Source: Limnephilus marmoratus
Taxonomy: Eukaryota; Arthropoda; Insecta; Trichoptera; Limnephilidae
DNA: 64,000 nucleotides
Reading direction: 5' to 3'
NCBI GenBank assembly: GCA_917880885.1
Contig: OU862913.1
Coordinates: 40,023,460 to 40,087,459 of the forward strand
Shown here in pieces: positions 1 to 10,964 of the stretch. Numbering within the stretch: the stretch's first letter is position 1; each line of letters begins with the position of its first letter. The notes under the pieces are model-generated. The model saw only the letters and a program-made list of their open reading frames with translations. It ran no database searches and was not told the DNA's origin. The position numbers and the translations under genes are program-made.

Positions 1-383
1 TTTTTTGTTGTCTTTCTTGTTATTCGATTTTGGCCTCAAGTGTTATTAGTTTAACTTCCAGTTCAGAATTTTTTGTTTTGGATCATATCAATATTTTTCA
101 TTTTTTCGATTGTTTTTTTCAATTTCTCCTCAAAACCTTCCATTTTTGTGTTCAAAAAAGTTATCGAGGTCTTAAATTCTTTAAACTCATTAAATAATTC
201 TGCCACTTTGGACTGCATGTTCTTAAAACCTAGTAGTTCTGTTTTAATAATGCGGAGTTCATCCATAATTAGTTGTTGTGTGTCTCCTGGAGATGAGCCT
301 GGTTTACTACCGCTGTCCGCAGTCGCAGAGTTCTCTTTGCTAGATGTAGAAGTAGATCTGGTCGTACTGCGTGTTTTCTCCAT
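1..383 (-). pseudogene. LINE ORF1 N-terminal fragment
   Basis: A 106-residue minus-strand ORF (63-383) starts MEKTRSTTRSTSTSSKE, Ser/Thr-rich, then turns into a Leu/Lys/Glu coiled coil. This is the usual plan of ORF1 proteins of arthropod non-LTR elements. A one-base shift in an A run near 70 closes the frame. The coiled coil resumes in the next frame (SELEVKLITLEAK) toward the left edge. Confidence 0.55.
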
Positions 384-769
384 ATTTATTTTGAATTTTA
401 TAGATTATATTCACTGTTATATTTTGTGGAACAAATAATGAAAGTAATCACTGTCATTTATTATTGTTGTATGTTCCAGTATGTATTTTGGAACTAGGAT
501 TTAGATTTTTGTTTAATGTATTTTTATAGTTAGGTGCACTCGTAAACACAAATAAATTATTTCATTAAATGCACTGTAAATCACTGCTGCGATTATGCCA
601 CTTGTGAAAAAGTATGATTCAATTTTAATTTACCTTTTTCTATTTATTTGCGGAGCAAAGGTAAAGCAACTGTCAGGCAGGTAGTGTTGTTGAGTTGAAT
701 GTTTATTTCAATACTTTTATTTATCTTGATACAAATAGATGTACGAGTATAAACTTTCAATTTTTTATA
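384..769. other. Unassigned AT-rich stretch
   Basis: It may include the 5' UTR of the LINE to the left. I see no exon or RNA gene. Confidence 0.4.
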
Positions 770-1005
770 AGAACAACTCTCTTTTTATAACTTTTGAGGG
801 TTATTCCCATCAATGTAATATATCATTGAAGACGAAGATAATATTAATAAATTAAACGGAGATGAAAGAGAATAGAGGCGAGACGTTCCGGGTTCGAGTA
901 CTAGTTGCGACCATTATATTTTTCTATTTTTATGTGTCTTGTTCTCTATCATATTTTCGTTCAGATAATTAGTGTCATCTCCTTCTTCAATGATTAAAAG
1001 TTATG
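770..1005 (+). mobile_element. Family A repeat, copy 1
   Basis: It carries GGGTTCGAGTACTAGTTGCG followed by the family tail ACCATTAT and TATGTGTCTTGTTC. It aligns to the fuller copies at 21480 and 24140. The tRNA-like core is decayed. Confidence 0.6.
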
Positions 1006-1179
1006 AAAAGAGAGTTGTTCTTAAAAAAATATGAATATTCATTTAGACTATTATGAATAGGTTAAATATGTTCCATATAAATAAAATCAGATATATTTAT
1101 CCAAGACGCTATCTAGGTTACAAACCAGTTCTTAGAACGATTATTTCCTATGAAAAGGGTAGTTAGTTGCCTATGATAT

Positions 1180-1430
1180 GGAAAAATTAGTCGAAGATAA
1201 TAATATTGTTGATTCTAAAATTTTAAAATATGAGATTAATAATTATGACGGTTTGACGGAAGGTGGCAATGGCTGAATTGGTAAAAGTGCACCTCCCGGT
1301 TAGACGAGAGGTTCTGGGTTCGAGTCTTAGTTCCGACCATTATCTTTTTCTATTTTTATGTGTCTTGTTCTTTTTCATATTTTCATTTAGATTATTTATT
1401 AGTGTTATCTTCTTCTTCTAGTAAACACTT
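1180..1430 (+). mobile_element. Family A repeat, copy 2
   Basis: A tRNA-like core at about 1263-1340 has a B-box-like GGGTTCGAG and the family tail after ACCATTATC. It is on the same strand as all other copies. Confidence 0.6.
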
Positions 1431-1729
1431 TCTACAATTTTTGTCATATTGAATATCTTTTTGTATATTTTAAAATTGTCTTCTTATTCTCTGACACATT
1501 ATTACTAACGCATTTAAATTTTTGCCTTTGTTGTTAAATTTTTTCGTTTTATTATATTTTCTTTATTGTTTTATTTTTTAAGCATTTCCAATAACAGTGA
1601 CACAAACAACTTGTAACATAGAATGTAAAAGCCCATTACCGCGTGAATTTTGATCTTTGTTATTATTTTGTCATAGAGCAGTGGCGTGCATTGCTCTATG
1701 ACCAAAGAATAATTGTTTATGTGAATACA

Positions 1730-1875
1730 GCGCAACTGCACCCGACGGTCTGGACCCAGTAAGACTATTTTGTGAGGTTGAAGGTAGTGGGGAGGGGAAG
1801 GAGATGAGGCAGAGGCAGAGAAATTACCTGGCTTTTCAAATCTGGTCACCGAAGCAATTTTAAAAAACGTTTCGA
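1730..1875 (-). mobile_element. Family B fragment
   Basis: It contains ACCTGGCTTTTCAAATCTGG, TCACCGAAGC and ACACCTAGGCGGTACTGACA, the reverse complement of the family B body. The tRNA head is missing. Confidence 0.55.
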
Positions 1876-1978
1876 TTCTGAACGGCGTTCTTACACCTAG
1901 GCGGTACTGACAGTATTTTCATTGTTGAAGTGTCGAAAATATAAATTTAAAAATTATGTTCATAATATATTTGTCATT

Positions 1979-2176
1979 AACCCCCGACGCAAGGAGCGGT
2001 GTTATAAGTTTGATCGCCGTCTGTGTGTCTGTAGCATCGTAGCTCCTAAACGAATGGACCGATTACGATGCGTTTTTTTATTGAAAGCTGACGAGATCGA
2101 GATGGTTCTTAGCTATAATTCATGAAAATCTGTTCAGGCATTTCAAGGTCATCACCTCTTTTTTATGTCGGGGGTT
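1979..2176. mobile_element. Short inverted-repeat element
   Basis: The ends are AACCCCCGAC and GTCGGGGGTT, perfect 10-base inverted repeats about 200 bp apart. The interior, with GCATCGTAGCTCCTAAACGA, is of a type I recognise from arthropod repeats. It is non-coding. Confidence 0.55.
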
Positions 2177-2970
2177 TCTTAAAAAAAAATTATGTTTATT
2201 TTTTATAATAATTTTAATATCATCTTCCAGCGACTGTTGTTGTCAGTTAAATATACTTTTATTTAAGCTTTCCGGATTTTTACTTATTACATCCGTCTTT
2301 AATATACATACGTACTAGCGAAGACTTGTAAAAAATCACAAGTGTTATAATTGTAGGATTTGTCTTTCGAACGAAGAAATTTACTTTTCGAATGTTGCTT
2401 GAAAAATTACAACATCTACAATTTGCGTTTTATTCTTACTTATCGAACAAACAATGTAGCACCGCTAAAGAAAAGGATAGATATTCAATACTTATGTATG
2501 CATATTTTTAATTTGTCTTAAAGACTGTTTGTCCATTTACAATACCTGCACATTAGTGTGCTTCAAAACTTATGAAAAATATTTTTTTCAAATTTAATAT
2601 GATACCCTTTCGTATGTTTCCAAATTTCTAAAGTTATTTTTTTAGATTTTTAATGGAGTTTTAGGGGTCGCTACCAGCTGTGAAAATGTAGGAGTTTAAC
2701 CATAAAGTATATTAAGTTGGTATTGTAAGAATAATATGTAGTAATGTCATCGTTCACAAGATTAAAATCAATGAAATTATTATGTGTTACACATATTCTT
2801 GTAGCCGCCATTTTATGTCACGATTGTAAATTTAGTCTAATAACAAAAAGTACGTAATTACTCAAAGACTCTAATTGCGATACTAACATATTTAAACACG
2901 CTTCCTTTTACAATACTGCAAAGGTCGTGAGAGGGCTGTGTTTAGCCTATCTGTGAATTATTTAATTCTG
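2177..2970. other. Unassigned AT-rich stretch
   Basis: No open frame, exon or clear repeat was seen. Confidence 0.4.
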
Positions 2971-4119
2971 CATTTTTTTTACATTAACTCCACACAGGAG
3001 GCCCTGAGGAAAATTATTTCCCTCAGGGCCTATGTACTCTGGGATGCTGTGTGGAGGGTCTTTTTGAGGAGAGGAAGGAATGAACATTGGTTTTGAAGAG
3101 ACCCATGTTGTAGGGAGGAGGAAACACAGAGGCCGGCAAATCATTCCACAGCTGAGCTGTTGAACACAAGAACGAGTCGAAGAAACGACCCGTTCTCATG
3201 TGACAAATGTCAACCGTGTACAAATGTTGGGCACACGTTTGGCGTGTTTCCCGACTATGCACCGGTGCCGAAGGGATCAATGATGCTAGTTCCTCGGAGC
3301 ATCTTCCATTGTAATACTGGTAGAACAAGGATAGCATTCCCACCCGACGCCTGTGCTCTAAAGATTGCAATCCGTCTGTTAAGATGGGAGAATCTATTAA
3401 ACGGACCGCCCGTTTCTGCACAGAGTCGAGAGTATTTTTCAGGTATTTTGGAGTTCCAGACCAGAGGTGGCTGCCAAATTCAACCATGGGGCGCACTTGT
3501 GATTTTTACAGGGTTAACAGTTGTGTACTACTAAAATATCTGAGGGCCCTGTACAGTACGCCCAGTTTTTGGGAGGCTAACTTTACTCTGGCTTCGATGG
3601 AGCCCCCATACCTGAGCTGGTCACTTAGGGTTACACCAAGCATATTAATGGAGGGCCTGTTCCGAAGAATTCTTCATTTGAAAGAGACTAGATTTTCATT
3701 TTGATCCCTTTTAGACGTAATAGGACATGATTGGGTCTTTGAATCATTAAATTCAACGAGATTATTTTTACACCAAGAGATAACACTCTCGAGGTAATCT
3801 TCCGTTCTTTGCTTCAAAGCCCTCCGAGCCGTTGGAGTTTGTGAGCCCTTTGGGGGCTTGTCAAACAAAAAGCTATCATGGACTGAACTGTCATCCGCGT
3901 AACAGTGAATTGGTGCACATGACAAAAGGTCATTGATGTGCAACAAAAACAAAGTCGGAGACAGAACCGATCCCTGTGGGACGCCAGCATTTATCGAGTG
4001 TGAGGAAGAGGTGAAACCATTGGCTACCGTCTGAATGGACCTCTCCCTCAAAAAGTCGGTAATCCACGTACACAAGGATGCGGGAAGTCCGTAAGAAGGC
4101 AGTTTGTTGAGAAGCATTC
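2971..4119 (-). mobile_element. LINE-1: 5'-truncated non-LTR element, 3' half
   Basis: On the minus strand 4117-3674 encodes AGVPQGSVLSP and CYADDS, the reverse transcriptase fingers and catalytic YADD. 3496-3023 encodes the C-terminal region with [12 protein letters not shown] frameshift near 3690 and a stop near 3519 break it. The 3' end has GGCCCTGAGG / CCTCAGGGCC arms inside CTCCACACAG / CTGTGTGGAG arms, then a short poly(A). It is Jockey/CR1-like. A second copy is at 17512. Confidence 0.8.
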
Positions 4120-4571
4120 AGTGACGTGATTAGTCTGAAGCGTTGCAATCATTGCCCTAAACGTCACGGTTTTTCAAAATTTTGATTTCTAAAAATTCAT
4201 TTAAATGAACAATAAAAAGTACAGCTGGAATGTATTTAATTAGAGAACTTATAATGCAATTATATACTCGTTTAAAACCTTCTTTGCTTCGGGATTGGAA
4301 TACTGTTTGCAAGATATTATAACAAACCTTAGAAACTTATTGCTCAATGATATCAACTGCAATATATTGTCTACGGACTACCACTAGGTGTTTGATGGAT
4401 TCTAATGATAATAAATCTTGTTTCATATGTGTGTAGGAATGATATAGCCATATGAATGGCCCGCTAAAATATGTCTACAGTACCTAGTTCAGTAAAACTA
4501 TGCGCGTTGTATCAGTATTCTTCATTTAAGCATTCGTCAAATACTTGCACATTTATAAAAATATATACCAA

Positions 4572-5021
4572 TCTATAATATAAAAATGAATCGCTGAATG
4601 TGTTGCTAAGCGCATAACTTTCGAACCACTGCACCAAATTGGATAATTCTTTTTAGTGCGTGTTCGTTATTTTCAGGACAAGGTTTTTATAAAACTTCCG
4701 GTGAGCTCTGGCATTATGAAATTTGTATAAAAAAATTACTATTGGTGGCACGCGAGATTTTAAAATTGAATAATAATAATAATAAATTTGGACAACTTAT
4801 ATAGCGCTGTTTTTGCGAAAAATCGCCTCAAGAGCGCTGTATGGAATGTATGGAAAGCGGGAGGGAGGGCGAGATGGGGGAGGGGGTTGGGGCGGGGGGA
4901 GGGCGGATGGAGAAGGGAGAGGGGGGAGGGGGGAGGGAGGGCGGTGAGAAGGGGGGAGGTAGAGGAGGCGGAGTGGGAACCCCCCTTACACCATGTGAGC
5001 GAAGCCGCGGGAAAAAGCTAG
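4572..5021 (+). mobile_element. Non-autonomous Helitron-like element
   Basis: It begins A|TCTATAATATAAAA and ends GAAGCCGCGGGAAAAAGCTAG|T: 5' TC, 3' CTAG, and insertion between A and T, as Helitrons show. The 3' third is a purine-rich G tract. A related truncated copy is at 51942. It has no coding capacity. Confidence 0.6.
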
Positions 5022-5539
5022 TTAATTAATAAAAAAAATTGGTACTTATTTTATAGCTATGCTTTGAAACTTATTATCAGTTCCAAGTTTTAAAACTAAA
5101 AGTTCATTGAAATTGAATGTTGTTATTCATAACACAGGAATATTTCACATTATCCATGCACCAACAATCGAAATTTTATGTTTAAAAAGATTCGTTCGTT
5201 TTTCTGCACGCGCACGCCACTGTATATCAGTAAAGAGTGCAAACACGTCATGATTATATATGTATGGCTCCAGAGTCTAGAGTCTAGAGTCTGGAGGAAA
5301 AAGATTATTTGATATAATTTAATTTTCCTCGTTTACCGATATCATTTAATCAGTCATAACAATACATGGCGTCGGTTTCCCCGCTAACTTGTGTGCGTCA
5401 CATTGCAGATAAAGAAAGCAGTTACAGAATTATTATATTATTTTTCCTGTTTATCCGAAGTATTTGATAGTGCTTTATTTCAGAGAGGTCGCTGATATAA
5501 AACCGTGTCATGTAAAATACCTAAAAATTCATGTGGAAT
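5022..5539. other. Unassigned stretch
   Basis: It contains a small TCTAGAG repeat near 5276-5292. It may include the degenerate 3' end of the adjoining piggyBac copy. Nothing else was seen. Confidence 0.35.
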
Positions 5540-6510
5540 ATTTTCATAGGTTTTCTTCTTTTCGATTGAGCTCCAGCCCTTTACTTTGCCCAACGGACGA
5601 ACATTATCGTAGTTTGTTCCCATTGTACAAACGCTTTTATCCAGTCAGCGAACAAACAATATTTTATTGACCGTGTCAAACCGGTAGTCAAAGTCAGCAC
5701 AACTTTTCTTTTTCATCTCCTTGACGGGTAAGAGAGGACATTTGCTGGTCCTACCCTCACGTACAGTTCTTGTAGCGCGATAGCCAAATCTCCATAAATC
5801 CCGCAGCAATACAAAGCTAGTGAAAAAATTATCTAAGAATACAACATGGTCCATAGTCTATAGGATCTGTGTTTAACTTGTTCAACAGGTTTTTCACAAC
5901 TCGTGTACCCAACGGCTCATTGGTGGGAACTTGCGACTTGCCGCAATAAATATCAAAATTGTAGCAGTAACCATCAGCACTAGCGAGCATTCAATTATAC
6001 ATTATAACCAAAGCGTACAGGCTTACTACCTCGTCCAAAATATTTCACCATGGACTCGTCTATTGACAGATTTGTGTGAAACACTCCCCATTGCATAAAT
6101 TTCTTCATGAGAACCTCAGCAAGGGTTCACACCTTGAAGATATTATCTGATGTTACAGCAGCGACAGTATTAAATATAGGTACTTTTTGATATCCAAAAA
6201 TCTGTTTCTTGTCATTGCCTTAGAAACAACAAGTACATTACAGTCCTCGTCTAAAGACCAAAATAGACGTTCGCGAGGCAAAGTGTGATAACCAGATAGA
6301 GATAGAATGCCGAAAAATGTTTTCAACTCACCAACGGTAATATTGAAATCATGTTTATTGTTTTGTGATGCATACAAATCAGAATAGGGAAGAATTATAT
6401 CGATTACTTCCTGATCAAAAATCGTCTCAAAAATTGAAACAGAATTTTTACCTTGAACAAATAAGAGAATAAATACAATTAGTAGTGCCCTCGTAGAAAT
6501 CACGTACATT
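5540..6510 (-). pseudogene. piggyBac-type transposase remnant
   Basis: Minus-strand segments in order: a start region with FETIFDQEVIDIILPYSDLY and LSLSGYHTLPRERLFWSLDE, then LSIDESMVKYFGRGSKPVRF near 6050, GYCYNFDIYCGKSQV near 5960, then FLDNFFTSFVLLRDL and YRATRTVREGRTSKCPL at 5854-5645, and a decayed C-terminus to about 5540. These are piggyBac DDE-domain blocks. Frame breaks separate them. I did not find the terminal inverted repeats. Confidence 0.8.
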
Positions 6511-6529
6511 TTTTTTTTTCATTTTTTAA

Positions 6530-6715
6530 AAAAAGAAAGACAAACATTCCCTGGTTACGAATAACCCAACAATGTTTGAAAATCCCCTACTACCACCACA
6601 GAAAGCCGAAAATATTGCTTGTGTTGTGATGGAGGACTAAGCCAGCCGAGGAATCGAACACGCGACGCTCGGGTGGGACCCAAACGTTATGCCCAATCAG
6701 CCACTGATCGGTCAA
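6530..6715 (-). mobile_element. Family C SINE
   Basis: In reverse complement it begins with a tRNA-like head containing TGGCTGATTGG (A-box-like) and GTTCGATTCC (B box). About 110 bases of body follow, ending in CTTTTT-type sequence. It is the only copy I found. Confidence 0.5.
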
Positions 6716-7017
6716 TACATAAAAGCATGTGTCTAAATTTCCTTTATTTAATAAATCAAAAACCGAAATTTCCTCTGAAAAGATTTGTAAGTTAACACTA
6801 CAATTTCTTTTTTAAATTTCAAATTAGGAATTATACAATTTGTCCACAGAAGCATCACTATCTCAAAGACAATTCTGTTTTCAAACTTTCTTTAGGCAGG
6901 TAGCTACCATGATACTGAAATAATGCGAATAAGAAAGTTCAAACAAATTTACAGACAACCAGAATGCAAAACGGTTGAGTTAAAACTGGATATAATTTTT
7001 AACGCCAATTGGGGTTT

Positions 7018-7345
7018 GTTGGGAGGCTGAAGGGAGTGGGGAGGAGAAGGAAGTGGGGGAGAGGAAGGTGGGGCTGTACCTGGTTATTCAGATCTGGCCA
7101 CCAAACACGGCTAAAGCCATTTCAAGCAAGGTTTCAATTTTTAATGGTGGTATCACTAAGGCGATACTGAAAATATCTTCCACTCTGAAACGTGCCGCAA
7201 ATATACTATATGTTATTTTAAATAAATTAATGTGAAAAAACATAATAAACCAAAGAAAATTTATTTTTTCACGTCGGGATTCGATCTCGCGACCTTCGGA
7301 TTGCAAATCAAGAGCCTTACCTCTCGACCACGGAGGCTGTCGGCC
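7018..7345 (-). mobile_element. Family B SINE
   Basis: Read in reverse, a tRNA-like head (GGCCTCCGTGGTCGAG, B box GATCGAATCCC) is followed by the family body ending near GCCTCCCAACAAACC. It lacks the terminal 3' segment seen at 18661. Confidence 0.7.
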
Positions 7346-7799
7346 TTGCTTATCATGCACAAAATGCTCTCTCACCGGTCACCGGCAGTTGTCTATTGGG
7401 GGTGAAAGTTGCCTATTTGGGTATTTTTCATTGTATTTATTATATTTAGAACGAAATAAATAAAAACAGCGTGTGTGAAGTCAATGTACAAAAAATAATC
7501 AAAAATATTTGGCCACAAACGTTTTAACCCTTCCGTGCCGGTGCTGTAAACTGATTTAGTGATTCGGCTTGTCTATAATTGTTTCAATATCTCTGTAAAT
7601 ATGCTAAACAGAGTTCACATGTTAGATGTTCCTTTACAATGTATTTATTATTGGAAAAAATAATTAAGGTGATATTCAAAAGAATTCATAATCTACTCTT
7701 TCATAAACGGCGCGAGTTTAATTATTTTAGTGAAAAATTCAGCAGCAATAACTCTAACGGTGAGCTCTAGCGTCATGAAATATGCACCGTTTTGGTATA

Positions 7800-8190
7800 A
7801 TATTTAAAATTGAAATTATAATATCCCGTACTTTTTCACGGGTCTGCGCTAGGTATTAAAAATACTAATTTCGGTTATGCCGCTGGCTGTAACTTCTTCT
7901 TCTTCAAAATTGGAACTGATTGTGGAAAAAATCAAACATATGACTTAGTAGGTAGATTTAGTATAAGTATGTAATATAAAATTAAATATAAGCATTACCA
8001 TATACCGTGATTTTTCACGAGTCTGAGCTACGTATTAAAAATACTAATTTCGAATGTGCCTCTGTCTGTAACGGCAGTTCAAGAATTCTAGAACTTTAGC
8101 TTTGAATTTTAGAATCACTTTCAAAATTGGAACTGATTATGGGAAAAATTCAAACCTTCGATAAAGTAGGTACGCGAGTCTTTAGTGAGC
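7800..8190. repeat. Diverged direct repeats of a dispersed family
   Basis: A block with ATTAAAAATACTAATTTCG and AAAATTGGAACTGATT occurs twice here (about 7826-7955 and 7995-8170) and again at 20985-21300. Family identity is unknown. Confidence 0.55.
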
Positions 8191-8227
8191 TAGAGTGCTA
8201 AGATTGAAAAACACGACGTTATTAATG

Positions 8228-8344
8228 TTGTTGTAGCTGAAAATATTTTTTTTTCAAAATTTTAATATTTTGCACGTAGATTTTCGGGATTCTTTCGTAC
8301 AAAAAATTGAAAATTTGAAAAAAAAATCGTTTTCAGCTACAACA
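8228..8344. repeat. 117-bp palindrome
   Basis: TTGTTGTAGCTGAAAA at the left mirrors TTTTCAGCTACAACAA at the right, and the pairing continues inward through the A/T runs. It is probably a tiny foldback element. Confidence 0.6.
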
Positions 8345-8437
8345 ATGTACATCCAATAAATGTAAAATTAGATGCATAATATTATGAACGGAATTAAGAA
8401 CAGAATTGATTTAAATTTCTTACTTTTTATTTATCTA

Positions 8438-8989
8438 CTAGCTGACCCGACGAACTTCATACCGCTTCAGAATCAATAATTGTTGTGTTAACTTATTAGC
8501 TGAATTAAATTCAGTTTTTAAAATTACGCAATGAAGCAATTATCGATGCGCAACTGTCCATGGTTTATTTTGGTCACGGGAATTATAGATTTATATTAAT
8601 TATTGTATTTTTCCTTTGGAGGGGTGCAGACATACGTTCACCGTTTGTCTCATTTTCAACTATTGACATTTAGTGTGTAAGCAAAAGGGGCAGCATTATA
8701 TGTTTAAGAACAAAAGCAAAACAATCAGCGCATTAACATTTAACATTTTTGAATTTTTAGAATGTTCTCACTATTCAATATTAGATATTTATATTTATCA
8801 CAATATTGCTACCCCTCTTTCAAAATATGATAATTCGTTCCATACAAAATGTATGAGTAAAAGAATAATCTTCATAATTTTTTTTGTGAATTTTTCCGAT
8901 TCTGTTTGGAACGGATAAAAATCAACAAATCAAAGATCGTAAAAATCGGTCCAACCGTTCTTTAGTTATAAATGGGGTAACTAACCCGA
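8438..8989 (-). mobile_element. Non-autonomous Helitron-like element
   Basis: In reverse complement it starts A|TCGGGTTAGTTACCC and ends CGTCGGGTCAGCTAG|T, giving TC and CTAG termini and an A-T target. The segment AAAAATCGGTCCAACCGTTC near 8940 is a familiar arthropod repeat motif. Confidence 0.5.
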
Positions 8990-8992
8990 TAT

Positions 8993-9582
8993 TGTTATGT
9001 GCCACCCTACAGTAGCAATCACGTCACTCACGCGTGCTACGGCCCATCCTAACAGTAGCAAGCACGCCGTTCACCCCTGGCAAGTATTACCCCTCCTTAC
9101 CCCCTGCCCGCATGGGTTCCTGCGACAACTTGCGCTCCGGCAGAAATCTCCGAGCCTTCGTTACGACAGGTCACGCGTGCCGCGCACCCAATTATTCCCG
9201 CGGAATTACCGCTTTGGCATCAGCCATGTAAAACTCGAACTTAACGGTAATATAACCGAACCGGTCGCGGGCCCCCTGTATTGTGCCCATGGCCCTCTGA
9301 CCTTGGACTCCCACTGCTACCTGCGCGGACCTGACCCTGGAGCCCTGGAGTCCACGGCCGTGAGGAACGAAGTTCCCTCACTTAGAATGTGTCCCCACTA
9401 GTTCACGCGATCCCTATGTAGATCCCCCCCCGCAATTAACTATGTACATCCCCCCCCCCCCCCCCACCTTTTTAGTTACCTACGACCCTGGCGAGGAGAG
9501 TTTCACCCATCTGCCGAAGATATTGAGCTGGCCGAGAGCAGAAGGTAGGTGTCCCCCCCCCCCCCCCGTCCTCGGGACTACA
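8993..9582. mobile_element. GC-rich LTR-like block
   Basis: The GC-rich block runs TGTTATGTGCC to GGGACTACA (TG...CA ends) and includes poly(C) runs at about 9455-9470 and 9553-9567. It contains GAGCTGGCC and GCAGAAGGTAGGTG, whose reverse complement recurs at 29245. No flanking duplication or internal coding region was found, so solo-LTR status is tentative. Confidence 0.35.
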
Positions 9583-9586
9583 AAAA

Positions 9587-9702
9587 TATATGAGATGGCA
9601 AAAGTGCATAGATAGCAATGGTACATACTTTGATTAAATAAATATATTATATTAGAAAAATAATGGACTTTATGTTCCTCCCATACAAAACGCCAATTTC
9701 AT
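9587..9702 (+). mobile_element. mariner 3'-end fragment
   Basis: It matches 10858-10964 closely (GGCAAAAGTGCATA, GCAATGGTACATA, CAAAACGCCAATTTCA). It is a second, truncated copy of the element immediately to its right. Confidence 0.75.
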
Positions 9703-9717
9703 TTGTAACCTTACATA

Positions 9718-10964
9718 TGAAATTGGCGTTTTGCCGTTCTCGCAATTTTGATCTCAAATATCTTCTCTTTGGTTAGAAATTTCAAATTCAAATTTATACC
9801 GCTATTTACTCATGTATTTGTGTTTCGGAAATTATTATTCATTTGTGTTTTCCTTCCTTTTTTTTCTTTGCTTCACTTAGTTTACAAAATGGAAAACTTG
9901 AAATATCGCGTTATTTACGATTACGAGTTCCACCGTGGCACCAGTGCTGCAGAAACGGCTCGAAGGATTAATGATGTGTATGGCGACGGTGCCGCAAAAG
10001 AAAACACAGTGCGTTTTTGGTTACAACGTTTTCGTTCTGGAAATTTCGACCTACAGAACAAGCCCCGTGGACGGCTGGAGACCAAAGTTCATAATAAAGA
10101 ATTGAAGGCTATTGTGGAAGCGGATCCATCGAAAACCACGTCCGAGTCTGCAAACTGCGGTGTTAGTGATAAAATTGTTTAATTCCACTTGAAGCAAATT
10201 GGGAAGGTGAAAAAGCTTTAAAGGTGGGTACCTCACGAATTGAGTGAAGCAAATCAACAAACGCGTGTGGACTGCTGCGTTGCATTACTCAACCGGCAAA
10301 ATGATGAAGGGATTTTAAATCGAATCCATTACCTGTGATGAAAAGTGGATCCTGTACGATAATCGGAAGCGCTCATCACAATGGCTGAACCCTGCCGAAC
10401 CAGTCAAACAATGCCCCAAGCAAAAATTGACTCCAAAAAAGTTACTTGTGAGCGTTTGGTGGACTAGTGCTTGTGTCGTTCACTACAGCTTTCTTAAATC
10501 TGACCAGACGATTACGGCAGATGTCTATTGTCAGCAACTGCAAACCATGATGGAAAAGCTAGCTGCTAAACAACCGAGGCGGGTTAATATTTCTAGGTCA
10601 CTGCTGCTTCATGACAACGCTAGACCACACACTGCACAATAAACGGCTACCAAATTAGTGGAACTTCAATTGGAATGTCTAAGACATCCACCGTACTCTC
10701 CGGACCTTGCCCCAACAGATTACAATTTTTTTAGAAATTTGGATAACTTCTTGCAAGGGAAAAAAATTCAACTCCGATGGGGCAGTCCAAACCGCCTTCA
10801 AAGATTTTATTGATTCCCGTTCGAATGGTTTTTTTAGTAAAGGGATCGATGAACTACCTATGTGGCAAAAGTGCATATATAGCAATGGTACATAATTTGA
10901 TTAAATAAATAGATTATATTAAAAAAATCGACTTTAGTTCCTCCCATACAAAACGCCAATTTCA
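9718..10964 (+). mobile_element. mariner element, inactive
   Basis: The terminal inverted repeats TGAAATTGGCGTTTTG / CAAAACGCCAATTTCA are perfect over 16 bases and flanked by TA on both sides. The length of 1247 bp is typical for mariner. The transposase inside is broken and is listed separately. Confidence 0.9.
9889..10895 (+). pseudogene. mariner transposase pseudogene
   Basis: The N-terminal helix-turn-helix part is open (MENLKYRVIYDYEFHRGTSA, later VRFWLQRFRSGNFDLQNKPR). A stop after DKIV and several stops and shifts over 10180-10420 break the middle. The catalytic parts LLHDNARPHTAQ and HPPYSPDLAPTDYNFF survive downstream in separate frames, followed by WQKCIYSNGTYF. Confidence 0.88.

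Noticed and set aside
3160..3704. Plus-strand frames opposite LINE-1
   Set aside because: They are antisense to the conserved RT C-terminal frame and repeat at 17696 for the same reason.
8997..9401. 134-codon plus-strand frame
   Set aside because: It lies inside a GC-rich LTR-like block, and the Pro/Leu/His-rich translation reflects composition.
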